Below are positions 13,001-24,500 of a DNA stretch of 64,000 nucleotides, in pieces; the stretch's first letter is position 1; each line of letters begins with the position of its first letter. Source of the DNA: Opisthocomus hoazin (Eukaryota; Chordata; Aves; Opisthocomiformes; Opisthocomidae); assembly GCF_030867145.1 (NCBI RefSeq), contig NC_134427.1, forward strand, positions 19,925,001 through 19,989,000, written 5' to 3'. The translations under genes and the position numbers were made by a program. The notes under the pieces were generated by a model. The model was not told the DNA's origin. It searched no databases and saw only the letters and a program-made list of their open reading frames with translations.

Positions 13001-15500
13001 CTGATCGGAGAAGAGCACATGATAAAGAAATGCTGTTTTATCAGTAACTTTCCACACTTGAATATATTTTGTAAGTTTTTAAAATTGTTTAAGAGCTCTT
13101 GTAAAATTAATTTTACAAAAAAAAAAACAAACCAAAAACCTACCTGATGTTCTGCTTTTTTTATTATTATTAGAAGTTTTCATAGTTTGTTCTTATGATA
13201 TTAAAAGTGAAAGAAAGAATTTGTGGCTTCCTTATCGTTACTGCTTGTGTTCTAGGTGTAAGTTAAGTGTTCCAATAGTAGCAGCATGGTCCCAGGGCAC
13301 TGCAGAATGTGCTGGCTACGAGCTCTTTGTCAGTGCTGCAGTAAAAAAACGTGTTTGGAAGAATGTAGCAAATGCCTCACCAGGAGCACTGTCAAGCAGT
13401 AGACAGTGTTGAACTGGGTGGAGTGACAATCTCAGATTGACGGTTCGCTCTAAAATTTTCTGAAGTTTAGACTGCTGTCCGACAAACACCTGGACAAAGT
13501 CCAGCAAAACATGTGCCAGATCCTTGGATTGTAAATGTTTTCGCTGAGAACATATTGTTGGGCCTCAGCTGTTTCTCTGCTAAGAAGAAGTGAAACACTC
13601 AAATAAGGAATGGTTCATGTGATAACTCTGGTGATTTATTCACTTCATTTTTCTGTTTAAAACATCAGATTACTAATGAACATTTACACAGTGTAGACAG
13701 CAGCTTTTAGTTGCTGGCAATGAGAAGATAAGGATGCTAGTGCAAGGTCAATTTTTGCGTGGAAACATCCGTTTTTTTCTGGAAGCATGTTCTAGAAACA
13801 ATGCCAAATATATTGTAAACTTCTTGCTGTGTTTGAAGGTGTAGATTTCAGTGAGGCTTTGCAAGCAGTCACTTTTTGTAATTATCCCGAGCAAGGCTCT
13901 GACAGCTGATGCAGAGTTAAAGGTTTAGGAATGCTGGGGAAAATAAATCACAGTTAGGGCCAAAACAGAAGATATTTTTGCATGTGTGTTGAAAGTGAAT
14001 CCAGAAATTGCTCTTTCAATATTCCCTCTGGGCTGAAGAAAAGAATAGTTAAGTCTGTCTAAAGCAGCTTTTCTGTTGTGGTCCTAACTGAGAAGTGGGA
14101 GGTCATTGATAGCTGAGCATATTCCTTCGGAAGGCTGGGTTTAATAATATAAATAAATCTAACTTATATTTTGTGTCCAGTGATTGAATGGACTATGGAG
14201 ACTAAATGGCCATTTTGCCCTGCATCAGTAATACAAGTGCCTTAGAACATACTAGTGATGGAAAAAAGTGTGTTGAATTTCACTGGGTGATTTTTGTCGT
14301 CTTACGATCTAATTCAGTTCAGTCCCAGTGGGTTTGCAGCTTCATGGGTTTTTTAAGGTTTCCAACCAGTACACAATGTATTGTACTTAATAAAAACATA
14401 AATTAATGTTGCTGCTGGGCTTAATGCTTATTTATCAAAGTCTCTGTATGCCACAATATGCATTCCTCTTAGGTGTGAAGTACTTTGGTCTGTGTATTCA
14501 TGCCAACAGAGTAAGAATGAACTTAATGTGGGCTTGCTTTACCCGTTCTGCAATGTAACCTTCTGTCAGCTGCAGCATGTTCCCGGGTTCTGAGCGTTTA
14601 AAGCACATTCTTGTTCAGGACTCAACATATCCTTGCTGAATCCTGAGGCTCATCTGGATGGAACTATCCATATGGGCATTGTGGGTTCTTTGTGTAACTG
14701 AGTTGGTATTAGGAGGGTTGAATTCCTAGTGGGCTGAAGCTTTGCTGCTCTGAAAGGCTGAACTTTGTTACGTTTCTCCCAGTGCTGGGGCAGTGGTGCT
14801 CAGTAGGGCGGTCTAACCTGGTTTCATAGGGTTCCTTGTTCCCAGCTGACCATCACGGGTGTTGCTTTCATTGGAGAGTCTTCAAGAAACTGAGGGCTTT
14901 GTTCAAGTGGATAGTTCTGTTGTCACTTAGATCCCACAAGACTCGTAACTCCCCTCTGTAACTATCCCGTGGTACGCTTTCCTCTTTAGTTTGTGGTTTA
15001 ATGGAATTTAAAACAGTATGTGGAGCGTAACAAAAAATGGTATTGTGTGTTTACGGGAGAAAGATAAACTGTAAATCTGCACTGAAAAATATTTTGTATC
15101 TTTACAGTTACAGGTTCTACATCATCTTGATAGTAATAATACAAATAAACAAGGGGTTTGTGATTCTATGATTCTAAATGCAATTACAGTTTGCGTAGTG
15201 GTCTTCCCCTGGTTATTATTCCCTAATGATTGGTCAGATGTGAGACAGGTATACGGAATAACAATTTTTAGTTTCTTGCAGACTTACTGCACCCAAAAAT
15301 TACACTGAGGTATAAATACAGGCAATAATAAATTTGCACTATCTTTAGGACATTACATAGATCATTCTGAGGTTTGTGACCTCATACAGGCAGGGAGGCA
15401 GGTAAGTTTTTCTGTCCTAAATCTGGGAATATTGTTGCTTACCTTTGCACTCCTTGCTTTCTCTAAGTCAGGAGGTATGTATGCGTACTTTGAAGCCTAC
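10045..15500. other. NXT2 extended 3' UTR and/or intergenic DNA
   Basis: AT-rich sequence with no recognisable coding exon. It may be partly transcribed, because two more AATAAA signals lie on the + strand (11889 and 14389). A lone CR1-like tail (GTGATTCTATGATTCT) sits at about 15159-15174 without a CR1 body. Nothing else is identified. Confidence 0.5.
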
Positions 15501-15503
15501 ATT

Positions 15504-16562
15504 CATAGAATCATGGAATCAAAGAATGGTTTTGGGCTGGAAGGGACCTTTAAAGGCCATCTAGTCCAACCCCCCTGCCATGGGCCGGGACATCTTCAAC
15601 CAGACCAGGTTGCTCAGAGCCCCATCCAACCTGGCCTTGAATGTTTCCAGGGATGGGGCAGCGGCCACCTCTCTGGGCAACCTGTGCCAGGGGTTTCACC
15701 ACCCTCATAGTAATGAATTTCTTCCTTATAGCCAGTCTAAATCTACCCTCTTTGAGTTTAAAACCATTATCCTTTGTGCCGTTGCAGCAGGCCCTGCTAA
15801 AAAGTTTGTCCTCATCTTTCTTGTAAGCCCCTTTTAAGTACTGAAAGGCTGCAGTAAGGTCTGCCCAGAGCCTTCTCTTCCCCAGGCAGAACAGCCCCAG
15901 CTCTCCCAGCTTTTCCTCCCAGCAGAGGGGTTCCAGCCCTCGGATCATGGCTGGGGCCTCCTCTGGCCCTGCTCCAACAGCTCCAGCTCTGTCCTGTGTT
16001 GAGGGCTCCAGAGCTGGGCACAGGACTCCCGGGGGGTCTCACCAGAGCAGGGCAGAGGGGCAGAATCCCCTCCCTCGCCCTGTGCCCACACTGCTGGGGA
16101 TGCAGCCCAGGGCACGGTTGCCTTCTGGTCTGCCAGCGCATACTGCTGGGCCATGGCCAGCTTTTCATCCACCCGTACCCCCAAGGCCTTCTCTTGAGGA
16201 CTGCTCTCAATCCCTTCACCCCCCAGCCTGTAGTGATAGCAGGGGCTGCCCCGACCCAGATTCGGGACCCTGCACTTGGCCTTGTTGACCCTCGTGAGGT
16301 TCACATGGGCCCACTTCTCGAGCTTGTCCAGGTCCCTCTGATGGCATCCCATCCCTCAGGCGTGTCGACCGCACCACTCGGCTTGGTGTCATCTGCAGAC
16401 TTGCTGAGGGTACACTTGATCCCCCTGTCTGGGTCACTGATAAAGATATTAAACTGGTCCCAGTACAGACCCCTGAGGGACACCACTCATCACTGATCTC
16501 CATCCAGACATCTGGATGCCTTCCTGACCTCATTCCTACACAACCGGGCAGTGTCCCTATAC
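15504..16562 (-). mobile_element. CR1 LINE, about 1.06 kb, with decayed reverse-transcriptase C-terminus
   Basis: Minus orientation; the tail is at 15504-15535 and the truncated 5' end is near 16562. Unlike the other copies it extends into ORF2. Minus-strand frames at about 16000-16500 carry the CR1 reverse-transcriptase signatures [22 protein letters not shown] (catalytic ADD) and DTPEGWDAI, then [13 protein letters not shown] and LGRGSPCYHYRLG. These are split over different frames, so the copy is broken by frameshifts and cannot encode an active enzyme. Confidence 0.95.
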
Positions 16563-17603
16563 AGAATCCTGAAAAATAATCTACTAGAGACAGCGTGAAT
16601 ATTAGAAATGCATGAAGTGAATAAACACATGTATATAGCCAACTGCGTTTGTATATTTAAGTACTTGTAGATACATATTGTATTTAAGCGATTCTGTATG
16701 TATGGTGCGTGTCTTGTTCCAGTGGAAGCTACAGTTGATGCGTGATGCTGTTACCTTCTTTAAACACCAGGTTGAACTGTAACTACGAGAATAGATGGAC
16801 TAATGTAAATCACGAATTACTGCAGTTCACCGAGACCTTGTGATTCTTTCAGGTACTGAAAGGTACAGATAGAACAGCAGATAATTAGATGTTTTCTTAG
16901 TGACTTGGCAGGAGGTCTTGTGCTTTCCTTATTTGCGAACTGCGTAATGAAGGGTAAACTTATTCACAAGGGCAGCCCTTTTTTTTCAGGCAGGATGCAA
17001 ATACAGTATGTTGCACATGCTTTGCATTTCGGGGGGGTGGGGGAGAGAAATGGATTATGAAGATAGATACATAATCAGTGGTGTTTGTTGGACACTGACT
17101 CAGAGGGACTGCCACAACCATCTTTCAGATTTATCTATAGGATGAAGCACTGGAAAGCAGTTAGTAACCAGCTGATACTAAATAAAACGTGTCAAGCACA
17201 CATTTTAGTGTCCAGTGCATCGAAGCTTTGATGTGTGCAGATCTCATACTCAGAAAGCTGTAACAGCCCTTCCCATGTCCTGGTCTAATCTAGCTGAGTG
17301 CCGCGGCAGCAGTTAGCACTCTAGTTCCCAAAGACCTGCTGAGCTCTCCGGCTGTAATGCCCGAGTCCTGCTGATGGGCAGCGGCCAGGCAGAAAAAGAG
17401 AAGTTAATCACCAAGACAGGTTAAATAATAAAAGGTTTTGGCTATGCATAATGATCCTCTCATTCTTACAGGGGGAAACTTCGGTTGTGGTCAGCTTAAT
17501 TCTGATTGTACTTAAGGAAATCCTCGCAGAAAATCTAGTGGGGCTGATATGGTGTTGTAGTTATCCCAGTGTGAAAGTTCATTAGACAGCTTCTGCATCG
17601 TAA
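16563..17603. other. Intergenic DNA between CR1 and the TG tract
   Basis: Unique AT-rich sequence. No gene, RNA or recognisable repeat was seen apart from a short G run near 17032-17045. Confidence 0.45.
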
Positions 17604-17919
17604 GGTGTGTGTGGGGGTGTGTGTGGGGGTGTGGGTGGGTGGGTGGGGGGGTGTGTGTCTGTGTCTGTGTGTGTGGGGGTGTCTGCGTGTGTCTGTGTGT
17701 GTGTGTGTGTGTGTGTGTCTGTGTCTGTGTGTGTGGGGGTGTCTGCGTGTGTGTCTGTGTGTGTGTGTGTGTGTCTGTGTGTCTGTGTGTGTCTGTGTGT
17801 CTGTGTCTGTGTCTGTGTGTGCGTGTGTGTGTGTGTGCGCGTGTGTGTGTGCGTGTGTGTGTGTGTGTGTGCGTGTGTGTGTGCGCGTGCGTGTGCGTGT
17901 GCGTGTGTGTGTGTGTGTA
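17604..17919. repeat. Compound (TG)n microsatellite with a 60-bp higher-order duplication
   Basis: About 316 bp of alternating TG with interspersed CTG, GCG and GGGGG variants. The 40 bases at 17651-17690 recur exactly at 17711-17750, so the tract has a 60-bp higher-order unit on top of the dinucleotide repeat. Open frames on both strands (His-Thr or Cys-Val repeats) are artefacts. Long alternating purine-pyrimidine DNA of this kind can adopt Z-DNA. Confidence 0.97.
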
Positions 17920-18360
17920 AAGTCCAGCCTGACGTTATCTCTTGCATTTTCCAGAGATGCTGTCTGAATCCTTGCAGATGGAGGTAGCTGACTGGAACTT
18001 TTTCTGTTGCCCAACTACTTGATAGGGGATTTTAAGAATATTGGCAGTTTGTTGGTTTCTCTGGCATCCGTTTTTCTGCATGATGCTGACCACTACGTTT
18101 TCTTTGCTGAGCTAAAGCTTTCCCATACATCTACTAACATAATGCTGCCATATAGTACTACTGCATACACTCCCATTCAGATTGTTTCTGGAGCTTGAAT
18201 TTTTTCCTCGCCTCATACTTTTCAATTATTAAAATGTTGAGGTATGCACAAGATACTCTTTGAAATCTGATGATACTTTATAATTTGGTATATGGATGCT
18301 GCAGTCTTTTTCTACAGTGGCAAAGCTGACTTGGTACTGCCAGTACTCTTGAGGATTGTT

Positions 18361-18366
18361 TTTATT
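18361..18366 (-). terminator. KCNE5: Candidate KCNE5 poly(A) signal
   Basis: TTTATT on the + strand, which is AATAAA on the KCNE5 strand, lies about 1.0 kb after the KCNE5 stop. It implies a 3' UTR of about 1 kb. It is one of few such hexamers in this interval; no other support. Confidence 0.35.
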
Positions 18367-19179
18367 TTTAAACTCGCCACTTCAGGTATGCAGTTTACAA
18401 TGATTCCCCACAAAGTTACCGTAGAGACAGCAAGATGCGGCAGTTGCCAAATACAGGAAGAACTTAAGAGCCTTTTGCTGTTGGAAGGAATATGCATGAG
18501 CGTTATATTGGAAACCGCAGTCTATAACATAAAAATCCTCCTTCAAAGTTAATGTCAAAGCTGCTTTTTCCTGCAGCGTAGGTCGAATAAAATCCAAACA
18601 GTAGTTTGGACGGTGTAGCGCAGCATTCCTAGTGAAGGTGCTTGTTCCCTGGAATTGTTCGCTAATCTTTGCCGGAAAAAACCCCACCCCAAACGCAAAC
18701 CAAGAAATGCTGGACTGCGGACATGGCTGGAACGTCGGAACCAGCCTTTGCCTGCCTGGGCTTTTTGCAGAAAGCACATGCTGTATGTGGTTTTAATCTT
18801 AAGGTTTAATTCGTACAAAGCTGTTCTTGGCATTACACCTCTCTGTGCGTGGAAGGGTGTTACCGACGGCTTAAAAAGTTCCTGTGCGTCGGCAACGCCG
18901 CGGCACCGAGGTGAGGTACTGATGCTCTCCTCGGGGGAACAGCTTCAGTTTCTGAGCTCCTTCTGTTTCCATAAACGCAGCCGTGTACGCTAAGACAATC
19001 CGGCTGGGACGGAACCAGAGCTGACCCTTCGCCCGCTGTGCCTGGCGTAACTACCCGCGCTCTGCGGGGCAGGAGGAACGGTGGAGCGGCTTTTCGTGAC
19101 GGGAAACGCTGCTGGCACCGACAGCACTGCGCCCAGGTAGCAGGTAAAGGCGGCGGCGTTAGACCGAGGTCTGGAGAGG

Positions 19180-19900
19180 ACCGGTGAGAGGGGTCTCTGT
19201 GCCGACGCCGCGCCGCCGTCCGTTGCGGGGAAGCGGCAGGAATCGATCCGCAGCGCCGGGGAGCGGCGCTGGCCGCGGGAGAGGCTGCGAGCCCGGCGCT
19301 CGTCCCGCTGTGCCCGCCGCGGTCCCGGCCCGCCGCAGTCCCCCCGCCGCTCCCGCCGCCCCGGGCCGCGCTCACACCAGCCGCTGGCCCTCGCCCGGGC
19401 CGCCCTGCTCGCCCGGCTGCCCCGCTCCGCCGCGGCCCCAGTCGCGCTCGATGTAGAGGTGGTAGGGGTCGTGCTTGGACTCCAGCTTCCGCGAGCGGGT
19501 GTAGGCCAGGATGAGCCCGCCGGCCAGGCAGCCGTAGAACACCATGATGAGCAGGATGTACAGCGAGCCGTCCGCCCCCGGCCCGGAGCCCGCCGCCGGC
19601 GGGGCGAGCGCGTCGGCGCTGGCGTTGCCGCCGCGGCGCAGCTCCCTCAGCAGCGCGCCCAGCAGCGCCGGCAGCCGCCGCGGTTCGCTGCAGTCCATGG
19701 CGGGACGGCGGCGGGGAGGCGGCGCCCCGCCCTGAGGGGAGCGGCCGGGAGGCGGGCTGCGCGCCGAGCGGCGGGCAGCGCCCCGGAGCCGGAGGGCACC
19801 GTGCGGTGGGACCGCGCCTGGCTGAGGCGGCAAGGCCGAGCGCCGAGCCCTCCGCCCCGGCGGGGAGCGCCCGGCCTTTCTGAGGGCCCCTTCGCTTCCC
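19180..19900. promoter_or_regulatory. KCNE5: CpG island covering KCNE5 and its 5' flank
   Basis: A dense GC-rich, CpG-rich block spans the whole KCNE5 coding exon and about 200 bp upstream of its start (19699-19900). It ends sharply at the CR1 copy near 19940. Promoter location is inferred from CpG density and gene orientation; no TATA box is obvious. Confidence 0.7.
19372..19698 (-). CDS. KCNE5: KCNE5 (KCNE1L), voltage-gated K+ channel beta subunit
   Basis: A single coding exon of 108 residues. KCNE proteins are single-pass type I membrane peptides that co-assemble with KCNQ1 and other Kv alpha subunits and alter gating; KCNE5 is known mainly as a suppressor of KCNQ1 current (family knowledge). 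The sequence shows an N-terminus MDCSEPRRLPALLGALLREL like human MNCSE..., an N-glycosylation sequon NAS at residues 25-27, one membrane span at about 47-67 (LYILLIMVFYGCLAGGLILA), and the juxtamembrane KCNE signature TRSRKLESKHDPYHLYIERD (68-87). The start at 19698 is in a strong context (GCCATGG) and matches the family; an in-frame upstream ATG at 19905 would add an Arg/Pro-rich extension not found in the family. The protein is shorter than human KCNE5 (142 residues), mainly in the extracellular linker and the C-terminal tail. The next gene upstream on the same strand is ACSL4. Confidence 0.93.
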   Translation of the reverse strand: MDCSEPRRLPALLGALLRELRRGGNASADALAPPAAGSGPGADGSLYILLIMVFYGCLAGGLILAYTRSRKLESKHDPYHLYIERDWGRGGAGQPGEQGGPGEGQRLV

Positions 19901-19939
19901 GGCACGGCCGCGCTGCTTCCGCGCTAGGAGGGATGAAAT

Positions 19940-20400
19940 AATCTGACTCTGCTGGAGAGAGCCCAGCGGAGGGCTGCGAGGATGAGGAGGAGACTGGAGG
20001 AGAGGCTGAGGGAGCTGGGCTTGTTCAGCCTGGAGAAGAGAAGGCTGAGAGGGGACCTTAGAAATGCCTATAAATATCTGCAGGGTGGGGGTCAGGAGGA
20101 CGGGTCCAGACTCTTTCCAGTGGTGCCCAGCGACAGGACAAGGGGCAACGGGCACAAACTGAAGCAGAGGAAGTTCCAGGTGAACATGAGGAAGAACTTC
20201 TTCCCTCTGAGGGTGATGGAGCCCTGGCCCAGGCTGCCCAAGGAGGCTGTGGAGTCTCCTTCTCTGGAGATATTCAAGACCCGCCTGGACGCGGTCCTGT
20301 GCAGCCTGCTCTGGGTGACCCTGCTTGGGCAGGGGGTTGGACTGGGTGACCCACAGAGGTCCCTGCCAATCCCCACCATTCTGGGTTTCTGTGATTCTGT
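19940..20400 (+). mobile_element. CR1 LINE, plus orientation, upstream of KCNE5
   Basis: A CR1 3' segment of about 460 bp: GGAGAGGCTGAGGGAGCTGG, GACAGGACAAGGGGCAACGG, AGGAAGAACTTCTTCCCTCT, CTGCTTGGGCAGGGGGTTGG and the tail CTGGGTTTCTGTGATTCTGT at the end. This is a different subfamily from the copies at 3901, 7944, 29222 and 57812. Its truncated 5' end lies about 240 bp upstream of the KCNE5 start codon. Confidence 0.94.
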
Positions 20401-21302
20401 AAAGGTGCGGCTGGGAGTGAGCAGCCATGTAGGAAGGAGCTGAGCCCCCAGGAGCGGGTCCTGCCCGGGTGAGACCGACCAGCTCTGAGGGAACAGGAGA
20501 ACTGAGGACAATCTTCATTTCACCTGGAGAACGGCGAACGGAGATCCCTTCACAGGCTCCCTGAAGTACCTAAGCAAGATATTTCACCAAAGTTAAAACG
20601 CTTGGGAAAAGGCAAAATAAACCCACGAAGGAGCTGGTTGTAGTCACTGGAGCTTTGGCACCGGAGCCCTGCCTGCCGAGGCCACCTGGCAGCACACTGC
20701 GAGGCCTGGTGCTCCAGGAGCGTGGCCGCCCGGCACAGGAAAGCACAGCATGGGCCGAACCGCAGCAGACTCAGGGATCGGATTTGCTGTTGAGGGGCGC
20801 GTTGCGGAGAAAAGCAAGGAGGTGTTGCTTGGAAAGGTGTTGGCTGCAGGAGTTTGAGCAGCAGCAGCTGTGGTGGTCAGACACCCAGAGGCAGGAGTCA
20901 TTGCAGTAATTAAAACACTTGGTAATTAGCTGAAGAGGATCTGTTCCTGGAGGAGAAAGGCCTGGAGAACACTGTTGGCAGGTTGGGTTCTGGGCTGTTC
21001 CCTGTATGGCTGTGTTGGAGAGGTCCTGAAGCTGCAGCAGACAGGCAAGTTGCCTTAGTTATAATTTTTTTTTTTCCCCCTGCCAAAGCTCTGTGCCCAT
21101 AGCTATGCGTTTTTTGAAATCCTGTGAATGCTCTGAGGGCCTTGGATTTTCCCTGCTCCCAGGTTGTTTATCTGGTAACTTTTCTGAATTCGGGTGTCAT
21201 CATGCGTATAGGCGCACGCGGCAGTTGCATGTGTTACGGATTCACAATCTCTCCAGCATTTAGAGTAGTTTTTAAATTGTGCAGTTTCTTTGTCTGTTTG
21301 TC

Positions 21303-21503
21303 CAAGAACTTCTTCCCTCTGAGGGTGACGGAGCCCTGGCCCAGGCTGCCCAGGGAGGCTGTGGAGTCTCCTTCTCTGGAGATATTCAAGACCTGCCTGA
21401 ATGTGGTCCTGTGCAGCCTGCTCTGGGTGACCCTGCTTGGGCAGGGGGTTGGGCTGGGTGACTCACAGAGGGCCCTTCCAACCCCCACCATTCTAGGATT
21501 CTG
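21303..21503 (+). mobile_element. Short CR1 3' fragment
   Basis: About 200 bp, same subfamily and orientation as the copy ending at 20400, sharing AAGAACTTCTTCCCTCTGAG, GAGATATTCAAGACC and TGCTTGGGCAGGGGGTTGG. The two copies differ at scattered positions, so they could be separate insertions or a diverged local duplication. Confidence 0.92.
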
Positions 21504-24500
21504 TTTCCAGGAGGTGGCTAGGGCTGATCGTTGTGTTGCCGCCCCATTTTCTTCTCCTTGCTTCCAGGGAAAGTGATGTATTTGAACAGCAGACCAGAAA
21601 GAGTGCCTATCTGTAAGGGCAGCTGGAAAGGCAAGTTGGTGTGGTATTGACTGGGGCTTTTCTGTGTAAACAGCACCAGGCAAGGGTGCAGTCCTGCTGG
21701 GTTAGGTTTCAAAAGAATAGCAGCTGGTTTTTCCATAGTGCTGCTCTTTTAGCCTTGAAGTTGCTCTGGAAGAAATACTAGTTAAAAGGGATGTTTCTGC
21801 GACAACATATTCTCCCTCCTATTTTTTTCTTTTTCTCCTAAGAGTTGCGATTCATTCTCGTTGCTTCATCAGCAAAATATGCCTGAGAAACCCTCTGATT
21901 TAAGGATAGTTACTCCCTCCCCAGCATCAGGGGCATTTACAAGCTATAGGGTGCGAGTGAGAGATTGTTGCTTAGCCAGCAAGACATGTTTCTGTTGTGC
22001 GTGTGAGTCCTTTTACAAAATCATGTCTCTTTCAAGCAAAATTTTTGGCTCAGATATGTTGCAAGCATCTTGCATTTTCATTATCTGTGGGTGACTTACT
22101 GAAATTGTATTGGTGGCTAGATAGTGGAAACAAAATAGAAAATACAATAGATCATAGTTTTTACTACAGTTAGAAGGGCTGAAAATCTGTTTAGAATCTC
22201 AAGAGAATCAAAAACCAGGGTCTGATAGATTTTTCTTCACCCAATGCCAGATTTTAATTTGCTTTTCTGCAGTACATGTTTTTTGTTGGTGTGAATGATC
22301 TTCTTGCTATCTTTCCTCTGAAAGTAAGGACTCTGCTTGCCAGAAAAACACTTAGGGCGGGCTGTATGTAGGTTAAAACAGAGTCAGGGTGACTTGTTAG
22401 AAACTGGGTTGTGGTGTAGCATTTCTTCGCAGAGCTCCTTAAGAAGTCACTGCCACCTCCTGTGCATTTCCGTCCCTCACAGCGATATGGTTACCGTGCT
22501 ACTGCAAGTGTGCAGAGATCCAGATTTTTAAAATAACGAGGGAAAAAAGTCACAAGGTGAGAGCTACACTATTGCATAAAGACAGACACATTCTGGAATG
22601 CAGTGGCGTTACAGGCTTTGGGAGGTAACTGCCCTCCGCTGCACAGGGCAGCTGGGGCAGGTATTGTATTTTGCACAGAGAGTTTAAAATATAGAGACAG
22701 AGTGGCCCTGGTTAAATGACCCTGATTAAATTTTATAAAAACAGGCTGATGGGGAGAGGTTGGGTTTGCTTAGAGTTGCAAGACAGAAAGTGAAGTAGAG
22801 CAGGCAGCTCTGGAGAACAGTGATCCATTCTTTGTGTTCACTCCCTGGGGGAGCACCGTAAGTAATAAGCTGATCTGTATCCAACGGGAAAGGTTCAGGT
22901 TAGATACCGCGTTGTTTAAAACAAATAAAAACCTCAACAGCACCTCCCAGGACTGGGATTTTTGTCAAGTGCTGGAACAATATGTGGACTCGTTACCCGA
23001 AGTCATAGTTGGGATAGTTTTATGCTTAAATAGGCTCAACAGTACCATAGGCCTCTTAGAAGTAGTCCAATGCTGTTTCAAGTCAAGAACTGCTAAATTA
23101 CTTCCCCCACCACATCCTTATCTGTGTTTTCAAAAAGGAAAACTTACACGGCATCTTTTTGCTTTAGCATTTTAATGATATGAGATCATGTCTTGGAGCA
23201 GTAGGTATTCATGCTCAGGCTCTGGATTTTCAGAAATAACGGGGATCGTGTGGATGTGGTGGGCACACTTCTGTAACAGGAGACTGGTGAGGGTAAATGC
23301 AGAAATAAGCATGGGGAACAAACACATAGAGACTTCTGGTATCTCTGTTAATCTCAGCATTAACCAGGCTATTGATGTTTCAAAGTGGGAGAACAAGTGA
23401 AAAATGCAACAGGGTTTTTGGTTTTGTTTTGTCTTTTCTTTAAAAGCATAGGTGAGGACGCTGAGGGTCAGACACTGTGCCCAGAGCTCTGTTAGTCTAA
23501 TTTAATTAGCATTGGTCTAAGGTTAAGACTTACACACTTCCAGCTAAAGACAGTTTTGGACAAACTACTCGTGATATTCAGCTTTGTTAAAACACTTTGT
23601 CAATATAGAACGGATCTGATTTTCTTCAAAACATGTCTCTTGCCAGTAAAGGTGTAGCAACAATCTAGATACTACAGCTCCCAGTAGCAAAGCAGTGGTG
23701 CAAACACCACCCCATTTCTGTCAAACTCATCCAAATTAAATTACATGAAAATGACAGATCACCAATAAATGTGTGTTTAGTACAGTCAGTCAGCCCTATT
23801 CCTCCATGGCTGATGTAATCCCATCATGTTACGGAAAAAAAAAGCAATCAGTAATGTACTTTGCAGCAGCCCTGAGTCCACTGGAAATGTGTTTTGTTTA
23901 TTAATCCAGGAAAGTTCACGCGACTGTAGAATACCTGACTTTCACTCTGCGTGCCTCATTCAGAATTTGATGTAAGCAGTGACTGCAGGTTGTATTTGCT
24001 AAGTCACCTTTGTGGCATTTTATGAAAAAGAAGCACAAGATTTATTATTTTTAAGCTTCTCATGTTTAAATTTTAGCCTCCAGAAGAGAAATGGATTTAC
24101 TCTCATGTAAATGGAGCTTAGCCATTAGGCAGGCTCAGTAACAAAAAAAAAAAAAACCAAAACCCCACACCAAAACTAAATACATAATGAGAATTTATTT
24201 CTTGCGTTAGCATGTAATTGCAAAACATCACTAATTTCTCATTAGAATACATGTGGTTATTTGAAACTATAATTCTGGGATGTGGTAGATTTGGGGGAGC
24301 TTTTTTGACTGAAAATTAGTGACCCACGTTCTCGACTCGTGTCCTGTTCCTCACCCAGCCAGAAGGTGTTCGACGGGAACTGCAGTGCAACATCTTGGCG
24401 TACCTGGCAGGCGGCTCTCTACATCGCGTCACGCTCGCAGTTCTCCCATGTTGTAATAGACACTAAAATTGCATTGGGTTGCTTAAACACCACCTCACCT

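Noticed and set aside
17535-18014. Several open frames of His-Thr or Cys-Val repeats on both strands
   Set aside because: They are translations of the TG microsatellite.
19699-19905. In-frame upstream ATG extending KCNE5 by 69 residues
   Set aside because: The extension is low-complexity Arg/Pro/Gly, and family members begin at the MxCSE-type methionine, which here has the better start context.
18860-20518. 552-codon minus-strand open frame
   Set aside because: It runs through a CR1 copy and through KCNE5 in the wrong frame; its length comes from the scarcity of stop codons in the GC island. The true KCNE5 frame has the conserved membrane span.
22740-23060. Possible very old CR1 fragment
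   Set aside because: Only scattered words resemble CR1 and no tail is visible; not enough to call.
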